From: Heterocephalus glaber
Lineage: Eukaryota > Chordata > Mammalia > Rodentia > Bathyergidae
Direction: 5' to 3'
Length of the DNA: 64,000 nt
Assembly (NCBI RefSeq): GCF_000247695.1
Contig: NW_004624752.1
Coordinates: 1,814,628-1,878,627, forward strand
In this document: piece after piece, positions 1-11,250 of the stretch
How the letters are laid out: each line of letters begins with the position of its first letter
How positions within the stretch are numbered: the stretch's first letter is position 1
Position numbers and translations under genes: made by a program
The notes under the pieces: generated by a model
What the model was told of the DNA's origin: nothing
What the model saw: the letters and a program-made list of their open reading frames with translations, nothing else
The model's database searches: none

Positions 1-95
1 GAGGGGCCGCGGCGCCCGAGCCGTGCCTCTGGATGGCGACAGAGACAGCCCGGCGCGCACGCCGCCTGGGCACAGTGTGGCCAGGACGTGAAAAG
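1..95. promoter_or_regulatory. CpG-dense edge, possible CpG-island shore
   Basis: About eleven CpG dinucleotides fall in the first ~66 bases, far above anything in the next several kilobases, where CpG is depleted as usual for mammalian DNA. This fits the right-hand border of a CpG island, perhaps a promoter or first exon of a gene extending left of the window. No splice donor, start codon context or TATA box can be assigned with confidence. It could also be a short unmethylated intragenic island. Confidence 0.4.
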
Positions 96-720
96 TGAAG
101 TTTGTGGACCCAGCCTGGCACGCGGGGCCCAGGCCTCCCTTGGGGTGGGATCCTGGCCCGGATGGAGTTCACTCAGAGCAGAGGCTGCCTGGGACCCTCC
201 AAGGAGGACCATGGCTTGGACCAGCGGGTCATTGGAGGCCCTGTGCCCTACAGGATCCCACTCATGCTAGGCAGACACTGCCAGGCATGGAGATCCATGT
301 CCCTTTCATCCTCTGCACCAGGAACATTGTTGTCACCTCCGGTGAACACCTCTTTGGTGACCACCCTCCTCAGCCCTCTCTTAGAGTTGAGACAAGCCAA
401 ATCCCAGTGGCGACTGTGGGCTCTCGGCAGGGCAGGGCTGGGTAACAAGTGTTTACAGTTCATTCTGTTTGTGTAATTATCACCTGCAGAACAGGTTCAG
501 CTGTAAACAAGCTGGAGAGGGAGAGTCCTTTGAGAGCACTTGCCAGCTGTCCCTGTCCTGTCCCCTCTCAGCCCGAGGGGATAAACTCCCAAGTCCAGAT
601 GGTCCTGATCCTGGGTCCATACTGCTCCTGTGAGTGCCCAGCCACAGGGCCTACACCCTCCCTTCTTGCAGCTCAGGGGACCAGCTAACACAATGCCCCA
701 CTTTGGGCTTCCTAGGATCA
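96..720. other. unique sequence, no gene recognised
   Basis: Moderately GC-rich DNA with overlapping short open frames in several phases, none resembling a known protein. I see no convincing repeat family here. Confidence 0.4.
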
Positions 721-760
721 TCCTGTCCTGTCCTGTCCTGTCCTGTCCTGTCCTGTCCTG
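721..760. repeat. (TCCTG)8 microsatellite
   Basis: Eight uninterrupted copies of the pentamer TCCTG. Perfect pentamer arrays of this length are usually length-polymorphic. The open frames across it simply translate the repeat. Confidence 0.97.
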
Positions 761-887
761 CAGGGGCAGAGACAGCTTGCACCCCAAGAGGTCTTGGAGG
801 TGGCAAGTCACCAAGTGATCACCAGGGGGTGATCAGCATCATCTCTTCACTCTGAGCCCTGGTCTGGGGACCATGCGGACGAGGGGC

Positions 888-1000
888 ACGTGTGCACACA
901 TGCATGCCACCTGTCACATGCACACACTGCACACTCAAACACGCAAGGCACATGCTCTCTCTCACACAGACACACACACACGCACACACGCACACCCAGA
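888..1000. repeat. degenerate (CA)n tract
   Basis: CA-rich sequence with scattered CG and CT interruptions (cacacaca, acgcacac units). It is a decayed dinucleotide microsatellite. Confidence 0.85.
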
Positions 1001-1339
1001 GCCGCCTCAGGGACCCGAGGAAGCCGAGGAACTGAAGAGGCCCCTGACCACGTTCCCACTGCGGTGTGTCTGTGTCCATGCCAGGCTCCATGTCCTGCGC
1101 CAGCATGATTAAAACGCTATCTGCGCATCTTCTCAAGGACGGCTTCACCGTGCTCCCTTTCCTGCAGGGAGGATACACTGCAAAGCTGGGGCAGCACCCA
1201 GGGACAGGCCCCTTGGTTGGGATCTATGGAGCCAACCATGGGTGCTCAAATCTACCTACACAGCTTCCTGGCTTTGGTTCAGTCCTGTTATCCTGCCAAT
1301 AGGAATGTGACTTTCTAAAACGCCTTGGATCCCATTTCA

Positions 1340-1590
1340 TCGTGTGCTTCTTGAACTCTTGTTCTGTGCCAGGCATTGCTCATTCAGCCTGTGTGAACTG
1401 AGTGCCCACTAGATGCCAGGCATAGAGTGCCTGGAAGTCAACAGCACTTACACTTCCTGTCCCTCAGGACCTTAAACTCTATTTGGGACCAGACAAGGAA
1501 CAAAGCAACTGCAGTAGTGTGTCACTGGTGGGATATTTGGCCCAAGATCAAGTTCTGGGGTACAGCAAGGAGTGTGCTGGAGAGAGTGTC
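1340..1590 (+). mobile_element. L2 LINE 3'-end fragment (ancient)
   Basis: The stretch shows the pattern 'gagtgcc-act-atgccaggca' followed by a segment resembling 'gacaaggaacaaagcaa'. This corresponds to the conserved 3' portion of mammalian L2 elements. It is strongly diverged, with no target-site duplication or poly-A tail visible. A MIR-related origin of the first part is possible because MIR and L2 share the 3' end. Confidence 0.6.
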
Positions 1591-1650
1591 CAGGAGATTC
1601 ACTGTCACACATCGCTTGGTGTCATACTCAGGACCAACAGTCACATACCA

Positions 1651-1678
1651 CACACACAGGTGCATACACACACACGCG

Positions 1679-1709
<31 letters not shown>

Positions 1710-1711
1710 CC
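1651..1711. repeat. (CA)n microsatellite
   Basis: A CA array with a few CG and TG interruptions, then at least 12 clean CA units. It is a likely polymorphic dinucleotide marker. Confidence 0.95.
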
Positions 1712-3569
1712 CAGAAATGAAAGTTACTCTCACGATACTCTCTGATGCTTTCTATTCTAATTCAGTCTTTAAATTGCTGGCTGTCCACCCAGTAATTGGG
1801 TTTACAGTGGTTTTTCTACTCCAGAACAGGTGTGATGGGGAGCATGTTGAACTGGAGCAGGTAACTGGAAGCTGTCCTGCCACAGTGTGGTGGGTGGGTG
1901 AATGGCTGCTGGGGAGAGGAGTCCAAGCAGAGGGAGCATGAGGGCATGGAGTGAGACAGCCCGCTGTATCCTGGAACATAGGCCAGGGGACTTCTGTGGC
2001 TGCAGCAGTGCTGGGGCTATGATGGAAGGGGTTAGGACAGTAGAGCACCGTTCACACTGTGTACTGAAGATCCCTACAGGAAATATCGGAATGGAGCCTT
2101 TGGATCTTGTGACTTGGAATGCAGGATGGTGAGGAGTGTGCAGGCTAGGGAGGCTGGAGAGGCCAATTCTCCTCCCAGAGTACACAGGGGATCCAGGGGT
2201 GGGGTCAGAGAGAAACTGAAGAGCTGACACAGGGACCTCTCTCCATGGAGACAGTAACCTTGGCCTCATCACAGAGATGCAGCCTGGGTGCCTGGCTCAC
2301 CCAGCTCCATCCAGGCCTCTTTTCCAGGGGCCTGGTGAGACAGACCAGGAGGGAAATTGAGGATGGGGATGAGCAGAGCACTGAATTCTGTTGCTAGGAA
2401 ACAGAAGTCTTGGTTCTGAATCCCAACATGCACTACCAATAGACAGTTTGTTGTTGTTGATGATGAGGTGGTTTGATTACCACCCCGAATTAACAGGGCA
2501 TTGCATTTCAGAGCCTAAATAAGTTTGTGTGAGAATCACACCACCATCTTAGCCCCAAGCCTAAAACATGAAGGCAGTGATTGTTTAATCCTGGGCAATC
2601 TTCTGGCCTCAGAGCACATTAAGCTACCATAGTCACTGGGCTGCTAAAGACACCTGGCCAGGGAAGGCCAGCCTTGCCAGCAGGCCACCCATGGAGAGCA
2701 GAGGGAAATGGGCATCTCCCTGGAGCAGGTGGGCTTAGGTGGGAGGTTGCCCAAGGTTCACACTTCAGTCTTCCTCCCCCTACACCAGCGTGGCACACCG
2801 GTGTGACTGCCCTCACCCCATCTTCCACCCTGTGTCACACCTGCTTTAGTCCTGGGCTGTCTGACTGACCAAGAGCTCCCAGCGATCTGGATTGGGAGTT
2901 GTTTCGAAGTGAGATATCGGTTGCCCTGTTGAGACGACCAAGATGGGAAGCATGTTTTACGAAGTGTGGACCTTGTTCTGCAGGGCATCTGTACAGATCT
3001 GAGTACAGCTGGCTGCTCAAGGGTTGGACTGTTGTGGCACTGTGTGTGTGCCCCTCCCTGGCCCGTTCCTCCCCCTGGAACAGGGTTTCCTGTGAGGACC
3101 TCCCACCTCCATATTCACACCTGAGGGCATTTACAAGAGATCCCTCTGCCTGCCTGGGGGAGAAACCCTCCCACAGGTGCAGAGGGTGTGGGGATCCAGG
3201 TGGGGCAGTGGCCACTTCCTCTCCTAACGGTGAGGAGGGGGACTGGGGGACTCAGCAGCTTCCAGAGGTGTGGCCATGGCTTCCATGTCCTCCACCACTT
3301 GGGCTTCTGGCTCTGAGCCAGGGAATATGGCTGTGACTTCTGTGAGATGGGTGCTGCCCAGCTCAGGGACAACCTCGGGATCTGTGGGATCAGCCCTCAG
3401 TGAGCTCGCAGGCTGAGGAAAGAGAGGGCCACGGCCGAAGAGAAGTCCCCAAGGCCCCCAGACACCAGACAAAGAGCAGCAGGCTCAGCAGGAGCAGGAC
3501 CAAGTGAGTATGACCACCTGCCTGCAGCACTGCAGCCCAAACTGTCCCATGTAGAGGCAGCAACAGAAG
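1712..3569. other. unique sequence, no gene recognised
   Basis: Mixed-composition DNA with several 60-150-codon open frames on both strands that overlap each other and lack recognisable domains. Around 2385-2440 a short segment could be a MIR scrap but is too short to call. Confidence 0.4.
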
Positions 3570-3765
3570 CAAATGTGTGACGCTAAAAGGCATTGCATTG
3601 ATTATTATCGATACTATTGATCCAGCCTTAATACTAATAATTAGTAGTGTTTAGGTGTTCCCTTCCCTGTGCCAGGCCCTCACAGCAGCTCTCTGGAGTA
3701 GCCGATCCCTGGGTTTACACCTGAGAAAGCCCAGGCAGGGAGAAGGTGGCGGGTGAGGCTGGACC
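3570..3765 (-). mobile_element. MIR/L2-type SINE relic, antisense
   Basis: In order, the block reads 'attagtag', 'gtgccaggccct', 'ctctggagtag', 'ttacacctgagaaagc' and 'cccaggcagg'. This is the antisense layout of a MIR element: allele-count tail, core, then tRNA-like head. Divergence is high and the boundaries are approximate. Confidence 0.6.
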
Positions 3766-3829
3766 CCAGCAACCTGGCCCCAGAAATATGCAGCTTGGCT
3801 TCTCCTCATTACACAGAGCTCTTTAAAAA

Positions 3830-4770
3830 ATATTGCAAAATGGAGATGCACTCAGAAGGAAAATAAAATGTTCCTCTAGTCTACCACTCCGAGTTAACCT
3901 TGCTGAGCATCTTGTTAATATCTTTCCTTCGAGATGAGCTCTCTCTCCGAAGACATCTTGCAGGGTTTTCCAGTTTGCGGTGGTCACTGTGTCAGTGTCA
4001 TCTGTCTGCACAGAGCCTTTCTGTTCCTGCTGTCTGCAGTGCTGTGACACGGGGTCACCATAGTCCATTTCGCCAGTCTACTTTGGGATGGTAGGACCAG
4101 CGTGTCACTTCTCAACACTTCAGAAACAAGCACCCTTCTGCTAAGCCTTTTGGTGTAGTTACAGTTATTTATAGAACTAATTACAGAACTAGAACCATCA
4201 GGTCAGGATAAGGACACCATTCTAAGGTCTTGTTATGTACTGCCGAATGAACTTCCCAAACTGCTGATATCACTGACATTCCTGCTGACTGTCCCTACAT
4301 CAGTGCCCACCCCAGCAGGGACTGTGTGACAGGATCCCTGAGTGAGCAGCTCAAACAAATTCATAGGTGATAAAACAGTTTTTAATGCCTTTTATTTGCA
4401 TGTATTCCTTCTAATAAGGGTTAACAATTTCACACATGTCATTTTAATGTCTTCTGTGAATCAACTATTTATGTCCCTTTCTAAGTTTGCCCTTGGTCTT
4501 TCTTCTTTTTATTATTGATTAGTAAGAACTCTTTCAATTTCTAGACTTAATATCTTCAAGTTTTGTAGAATTAAAAACTAGAGAATGATATAAATAAGAT
4601 AATGAGAAGAATTAACAATTTTTCACGTGTAAGCCTTTTTTTTAAATTGTCTTTGTCATATCTATCATGCCCGTTGTTCCTTTTAGAAATTTAAGTATAT
4701 TGTTAATGGGAATATGGATGATGATTCTTATCTCTTGTATCTTTTGGTATTATTAACAATTTTGAAGAAG
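3830..4770 (-). mobile_element. old L1 (L1M-like) fragment, antisense
   Basis: AT-rich sequence resembling the complement of an L1 3' half. It holds 'gagcatcttgttaatat', 'cttctgtgaatcaac', 'tttgcccttggtc' and 'ttattgattagtaagaactc' in the order expected for an antisense L1 ORF2 C-terminal region. All frames are broken. The assignment to L1M is by pattern memory. Confidence 0.55.
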
Positions 4771-4835
4771 TATTCAGGGTTCCCTAGAGAAATATAGGGT
4801 TTTGTGTGTCAGTGAGGGGGTGAGTGTGTGGAGAA

Positions 4836-4940
4836 TGGGAGAGGGAGGGAGGGAGAGGGAGAGAGAGAGGGAGAGGGAGAGAGAGAGAGGGAGAGAGAGA
4901 GGGAGAGAGGGAGGGAGAGAGAGGGAGGGAGAGAGGGAGG
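4836..4940. repeat. (GGGAGA)n purine-rich low-complexity tract
   Basis: More than 100 bases of almost pure purine on the + strand in GGGAGA/GAGA units. Such mirror-like polypurine tracts can form triplex (H-) DNA. Open frames of Arg-Glu repeats here are artefacts of the repeat. Confidence 0.95.
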
Positions 4941-5184
4941 CTCACACAGCAGTGGCTGGGCAGGCGCAGAAGCAGGGCTTCCAGGGGAGGGTGACAAGCT
5001 GGAGACCAGGAAGGAGCCAGTGCTGTGGGCACTGTATGCAAAGCGTCTTTGAGCAGAGTGTCCTCTTCTTGGGCCCCTGCATCTTTTCTATTAAATCCTC
5101 CACCTGATTGGATGAGGTGCACCCCCGTCATGGAGAGTCATTCGCTTTCCTCAGACTCTACTGATTCTTCTTTTCTGCTTTTGG

Positions 5185-5293
5185 CTTTTAGAGCTGGGGT
5201 CTCTATGTAGCACAGGCTGGCTTTGAACTCACGCTCTTCCTCCCTCAGCCTCCCAAGTTCTGGGAGTACAGGTTTGCACTGCCATGCCAGGGC
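5185..5293 (-). mobile_element. B1-like SINE, antisense
   Basis: The block reads 'ggtctctatgtagcacaggctggctttgaactca' (in parts) and 'cctcagcctcccaagttctgggagtacagg'. This is the complement of a 7SL-derived B1 SINE, including the A-box and B-box neighbourhood. It lacks the ID-type second half seen in other SINEs of this window. Confidence 0.8.
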
Positions 5294-7808
5294 AGATTCT
5301 ATGGATTTAAGTATAGGTCAAATCTGTAAAAAGCCCCATAGCAACATCTAGACTGGAGTTTGAGCAAACTCTGGCACATGGCCCCGCCATGTGGACACAG
5401 CAAGGTAGCCATCACAGAAGCACAAGTGGCACTCACTATATTGTGTGTCCTTCAAGTGGACAGTCTGCAGGTTGCATGTGTGTGTGTGCTGAAAGCATTG
5501 CCACAATCAGGATGGTGCAGAGACCCACAGCCACTGCTGAAGTCCACTGTCCCTTGCCATCACTCCTGCCACCTTCTTCCAGGAAGCTGGAGGCCACCAG
5601 GACACATCAGTTTATAAATTTGGCCCATACAACACATACGTGCTTTCTTCTGGCTTGTGTCACTTGGTGTGAGTATCCTGAGACCCAGCCACACCAGGGC
5701 ACGTGAATGATCCCTTGCTTCCTGGTGTTCACAGTGTGCCACTCCAGGAACACACCATGTGTCTGTGCTTCAGCTGCTGATGGGCACGTGGTGTGGTACA
5801 ATGCGGGCTACCAGAAATGGAGATGCCGTGAAGATCCATGCACACATTTGTTCTCCATGTTCTTGCCCTGCCTGGCTATAGCTGCTCATGCTTTTGCTTA
5901 TAGCCATCCTACTAAGTGTGAGGCAATATCCCCAGTGGTTTTAATTTGTATTTCCATAGTGAATAATGATATTAAGAACTGTTTTACATGTTTATTTGCC
6001 TATATGTATCTTCTATGATGAAATGCCAACAATTTTTATTGGGTTATTAGCTTTCTTGATTTGGGGTCGTTCTTTAAACACAATTCTTTTATCAGAGATG
6101 TAAATTGCAAATATTTTCTCCAGGTCTATGGCTTGTCTTTTTTTGGTTCTGTTGCAATGTCATCAGAAGACCAGCAGTTTTTAATTTTGGTAAAGTCTAG
6201 TTTATCAATTGGTTCTAAAGTGATCTCACTTTTTCGTGACCTGTTTAAGAAATGTTCTGCCTAGCCTGGGGTCATGAAGTCATCAGTCATGTTTTCTCCT
6301 GCAAGTTCCAGAGTGTTAACTTTTATATGGAGGTCCATAACTTATTTTGAGCTTGCTTTTGTGATGTTGTGAGTTGTAGGTATGAGTTCAGTTTTTTATT
6401 TCGAGTATGGACTTTCAATTGTTCCAGTGCTATTTGCTTGAAATATTATTCTTTCTCCACTGAATTGCCTCTGCACCTTTGTCCAAAATCAACTGACAGT
6501 ATTTGGATAGGTGTATTTCTGCATACTCTGTTTGGTACCAATGAGTTATTTATCTAGTTTTATTCAAGTCTTCATGTTTACTATGGTTTTATTATAAATA
6601 TTGAAATCAAGTAGTATTAAGTCTTCTATTTTTTCTTAAAAATGTTTTATTTCTTCCTGATTTACATTTTCATTTGAATTTCAGAATTTTTATATTAAAT
6701 TTCTGCTAAGTTTTCAATTGGAATTTCTTTTAATATATGAATATTGAATCTATAAATTAATTTGAGGGTTGGTTAGTGTCTTAACAATTTGAGTCTTTTG
6801 ACCTATGGATGTTGTATCTCTCCATTTACTTATTTTTTCTTTCATTTCTCTCAGGAATATTTTGTAGTTTTCAATGTGCAAGGCCTCATCTGCTTTTGTC
6901 ATCTTTGCCATATTTTCTGTTACTTTAAGAGCTATTTTTATATTATTTTGAATAAGTCTTATCTCAATCTGTGATTATTTCTCTTGTATGGAACTACATT
7001 TGGCTTTTCATATACATTCTGTGTCCAACTTTGATAAACTCAGATTTAGTAGCTTTTGTGTTGATTCCATCAAAATTTCTACATAAACAATCCTAATATC
7101 TTTGAAGAAAGAGTTTCACTTCTTCCTTTCTAATCCGAATGAGTGTTATTTCTTTTTCTTGCCTTATTTTGTCGACCAGAATCTCCAACATAAAGTTGAA
7201 TGTAAGTGATAACAACAGGCATCACTGTCTTCTTTCTGATCTTAGAAGGAAAACTTTCAGTCTTTCGCTATGAAGTCTGATGTTAGCTGTAGGTTTTGCA
7301 CAGCTACCCTTGGAGGTTGAGGAAGCTCCCTTCATGCCAGTTTTTGGAGAGTTTTTAAAATCAGAAATGGATATTATATTTTCTAAATGCTTTCCCTATA
7401 TTTACTGAGACAATCCTATTGTTATTTTAGGTGTGTTTTCATTTCCGTTCATTCAAAAAGAGTTTCTCACTTCCCTTTTGGCTTTTTCTTTGATCCATGA
7501 ATTACGTAGAAGCATGTTATTTAGCCTCTAAATGTTTGGAGAATTTCCAAGAGACTTTCTGTTATTGATTTATAAATTAATTCCATCTTGGCCAAGAACA
7601 TACAATATCTTGTATGACTTTAATCCTTCAAAAATAACTGAGATTTGTTTCATGAACTGAGATTTGTTTCCAGAACATGGTCTGTGTGGCCAGTGTTTCG
7701 TGTACTCATGGGGTCACTGATGGAATACCTTCAAATTCCTTAACAGAAATTGAGTTAATCCACATTGAGTTAATCCACAATGCTGTTCAAATCACATATC
7801 TCTTCAAC

Positions 7809-8206
7809 TGTGCCGGTTAATCCTGATCATCAACTTGACTAGAATAAGAGACTCTTGGAGAGGTAATTGGATGGGAGGGCACTTATTTCATCCATGGGTT
7901 AACCCATTGATGACTTCATAGCTGAATGAGCTATTGGGAGGTAGGGCCTGATTAAAGAGAGTGGATCATGTACACATGAACTCAGGAACTATATCTAATT
8001 CCTTGCTCCTTCTCCTCAGGCTTCTCCCCGGCTCTTTGCTTCCTGGATGGCATGAATGAAGTAACTTTCTTTCACCACAGGCTTCTACCATGATGTTTCT
8101 GCCTTCGAACCAGTAAACTATGAACTGAGATTTCTGAAAATGTGTGCCACAACTAAATTGCTGGTGTTGAATATTCTATACTAGTGATGAAAACCTGACC
8201 AAAACA
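7809..8206 (+). mobile_element. solo LTR (MaLR-like) inside the antisense L1
   Basis: A ~398-bp block starts TGTGCCGG and ends AAAACA, giving the TG...CA termini of a retroviral LTR. It is flanked by near-identical pentamers, tcaac (7804-7808) and tcaat (8207-8211), as expected for a 5-bp target-site duplication. Its interior shares the 'attgggaggtagggcct', 'ttgcttcctggatggcatga' and 'accatgatgtt' order with the other MaLR-like LTRs of the window. The L1 sequence continues across the insertion point. Confidence 0.75.
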
Positions 8207-9208
8207 TCAATGATTGTCTGCTTGCTTGATCTGTCAGTTATTGAAAAAGTGGTGTTCCAATCTTTTACTATAGGTTGGGGATTTGTCTATTTCTTCCTAC
8301 AATTACATAGGTTTTTGCTTCAAATATTTTGAAGTTCTGTCCTTAAGTGCATGACCACTTCTAATTGTGTTCCCTTGATGAACAGATCCTTTGTCATTCT
8401 AAAATGACCATAATTATCCCTCATAATATTTTTCTGTGAAATCAACTTTGCCTGAAAGTAATATAGCTATTACATTCAAATAGCAAGTAATTTTCTATCT
8501 TTTAACTGTTGTTACATTTGTGTTCTTATTTTTGAGATGAGTTTTGAAGAAACAAGTTGAGTCTTGGTTTTTTAATACCGTCTCTTCCTTTTTAATGTAT
8601 TATTTGGACAATTGGCATCTAATGTGATAGATTATTTAGATGGTTAAATTTAAATCTACCCAATAGTAAACATTTTATATTTTGTACTCTTTTCTCTTTT
8701 CCCCTTTCCCAGCTTTTCTGGATTCTTGTAGATTAATTGAATATTTTTATGATTAAATCTTATGTTTTCCTTAACTTAACAACTATGACTCTTTTATTAG
8801 TAGTATTTACTTCCAGATCTATTATACAACCTTGAAGGTATATTACTGTATTACTTTACTTACAGTGAAAGCTATTATTTCTGATAGCTAGTATTTCAGG
8901 TTTCTCTTTCTTTTCTGCTCAGAGGACTACTTTAAATTTTTTCTGGTATAGCAAGACTCTGGCAATAAATTATTTCACTGTTTGTATATCACAAAAATTC
9001 TTATTTCACTTCCATTTTTGAAAGAGAATGGTAGGCATTCTATGGTAGGCATAGAATTCTAGGTTGAAATTTTCTGTTTGTTTCAGTGCTGTCTAAACAT
9101 AATTCCACCATCCTCTTTTTTCATGCATTATTTTCAGCAAAAAAATCTGCTGTCTTTCTTGTGTTTATTCTAGTTTATATAACATGCCCTATTTCTCCAG
9201 ATATTTTT

Positions 9209-10272
9209 AAGATTTTCTCTTTTTTATTTTTATTGACACCTAAAATTGCATATGTTCATCATGTTTTCAAATATATATACATTGTAAAATGAATAAATAA
9301 AGGTAATATACATATTTCCTCACATAGTTTTCATTTTTGTGTTGAGAACACTTTAGTACCTGCTCTTAAAATCTGCTCTTAGTATTTTTTCAAGCATATA
9401 TTATTAACTACATTAACCATATTCTACAATAGACCTCTTAACTTATTTCTCCTATCTAACTGAAATTTTGGACACAACATCTCCCCAGGCACCCTCCACT
9501 GCTTCTATGAGGTTTTTTTTTCTTTTTTAGATCCCACATATATGTAAAATCATGCATAACAAATCATCAGATTGAGGAAGCAGCCTGCAGATTTGGAGAA
9601 AATATTTCTAAGCCATATATCTGTTAAGGGATTAATAGGCAAAATACATAAGGAACTCAAACAACTCAAAAGCAATCAAATAAATAGGCTTATTTACAAA
9701 TGGGATAAGGACTGAGTAGACATTTTTCAAAAGGAGATATATAAATGGTTAACATTTGTATGAAACAATTGTCAACATTATACTCATCAGGGAAATACCA
9801 ATCAAAATCACAGTGAGATACCATCTCACACCAGTTAAAATGACTATCATCAAAAGTATCAAAATGATGATTAAGATGCAGAAAAAGAGGAACTCTCTTG
9901 ACTATAGATTAGTGGTGGGAATATAGATTAATACTGCCATTGTGGAAATGATTGTGGAAGTTCTTCAAAAAATTAAAGATAGAGCTACTATATAATCCAG
10001 CTATCCACTCTTGGATAAATATCCAAAGGAAATGAGGTCAGTATGTCAAAGAGACAACTGCATTTCCATGTTCCTATTCACATTAACCAAGATATGCAAT
10101 CAATGTACGTATCTATCATTGTATAAATGGATAAAGAAAATGTAGTGTGTACACAAGGAACTACTATTCAGCCACAAAAGATGGAGGAAATCCTGTCACT
10201 GTGGCAGAGTGGATGAAGCTGGAGGAACTCATATAAAGTGAAGTAATCCAGGTTCAGAAAAATTGTCTCTTT
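9209..10272. mobile_element. L1 insertion with 5' inversion (twin priming)
   Basis: The left part (about 9223-9555) is the complement of an L1 3' untranslated region, beginning T-rich as a reversed poly-A tail. The right part (about 9556-10258) is sense L1 ORF2 C-terminal sequence, such as 'cacagtgagataccatctcacacc' (in part) and 'gaggaaatcctgtcactg'. In a normal L1 the two pieces are directly adjacent, so the breakpoints abut. The whole unit is bracketed by a 14-bp direct repeat with two mismatches (9209-9222 and 10259-10272). This is the classical twin-primed reverse transcription product. It interrupts the older antisense L1. Confidence 0.8.
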
Positions 10273-10689
10273 ATTGGTGGTTTCAACAAACTGGAGTAGT
10301 TTTTTTTAATGTTTCTTTTATTTGGGGTTCTTTGGGCTTCTTGGATTTGTGGGTTTATAATTCTCATCAAATCTGGAAAGTTTCAGCCAGTATCTCTTCA
10401 AATATTTTTCCTGTCCCTACCTCAAGGACACCATTCCACTGATTGGAATTATTCATGGCTCTCAATGTTGTGCTATTTATTATTAAAATTATTTCCCTAT
10501 CTATTTCCTTTTGAATAGATTATATTACTATACCTTCAGATCCATTAATCTTTTCTCTATTTTCTAGCTTGCTATTAATCCCACAAGGGTAGATTTTTTT
10601 TTAAATCTCAGAAGCAGTTTTCACCTCTGGAAATTCTCTGGGCCTTTGTAACACCCATGTCTCTAGTTTGCACTGTGAGCATATGGATT

Positions 10690-10788
10690 ACTGTCTTCAT
10701 GTCTTTTTTTTTTTAATTACCAGGGATTGAACTCAGGACCTCACACTTGCCAGGCAGGCACATCCCTGGCACTGTCTTCATGTCTTTT
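10690..10788 (-). mobile_element. ID-type SINE with perfect 18-bp target-site duplication
   Basis: The block has a T-run, then 'accagggattgaactcagga', then 'ttgccaggcaggca', which is an antisense tRNA-derived ID SINE truncated at its head. An exact 18-bp direct repeat, actgtcttcatgtctttt, flanks it at 10690-10707 and 10771-10788. The perfect duplication indicates a comparatively recent insertion. Confidence 0.88.
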
Positions 10789-10897
10789 AAGATGTCTTTG
10801 CTTGCTGATTCAACCATTTCAGTCAGTCTTGGGTTAGTTTCAATGTCTTTATCTCCTTGTGTTGAAATTCCCTCCCTAGTAGCATTTCTGATTTTTT

Positions 10898-10975
10898 CCG
10901 GTATTGGAGATGGAACTCAGGCCTTCTTACATACTAGGCAAGTGCTTTAACACTGAGCTACACCCCAGCCCCCTC
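10898..10975 (-). mobile_element. ID-type SINE, antisense
   Basis: The order 'ggtattggagatggaactcag', 'taggcaagtgctttaacactgagcta' (parts) and 'accccagccc' is the complement of a tRNA-like ID SINE with its A and B boxes. The flanking 'ctgatttttt' and 'ctcatttttt' may be a decayed duplication. Confidence 0.85.
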
Positions 10976-11250
10976 ATTTTTTATTGGATGTCAACCAGTG
11001 TGATTTTCCTTGTGATACTGGATATATTTAGATTTTTGTAAATTTTTTTAAGGTGTAATTTCAGACATCTTTCATCTTCCATAGAACAATACTGACATTT
11101 CCCGATTACCACCTAAGAGCTCCTTGTCATCCTTCAGACTTCTCCCTGCTCGGAGCCATCTACCACAGCCCAGAGCTCCTTGCCTATGACTCAGCCTACC
11201 ACTCTTATTGCCTCTCTGGCTTTGACTTTCTTTTGCACAAACTAATGTCA

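Larger units (their letters stand above)
5310..11250 (-). mobile_element. long antisense L1 LINE, composite and interrupted
   Basis: The + strand reads as the complement of an old mammalian L1. The 3' end lies around 5310-5930. ORF2 C-terminal and reverse-transcriptase sections follow (about 5930-7430, including the complement of the region just before the polymerase motif at 7170-7340). The 5' half of ORF2 is at 7450-7808 and 8207-8700, and ORF1 or upstream-like sequence is at 8700-9208 and 10273-11230. Many stops and indels make it non-functional. It is split by an LTR (7809-8206), a younger inverted L1 (9209-10272) and two SINEs. Two old L1 copies in tandem, including a HAL1-type, could give the same appearance. 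Confidence 0.8.

Noticed and set aside
4784..5131. Arg/Glu- and Ser/Leu/Pro-repeat proteins on the two strands
   Set aside because: Both arise from the (GGGAGA)n low-complexity tract and carry no domain.
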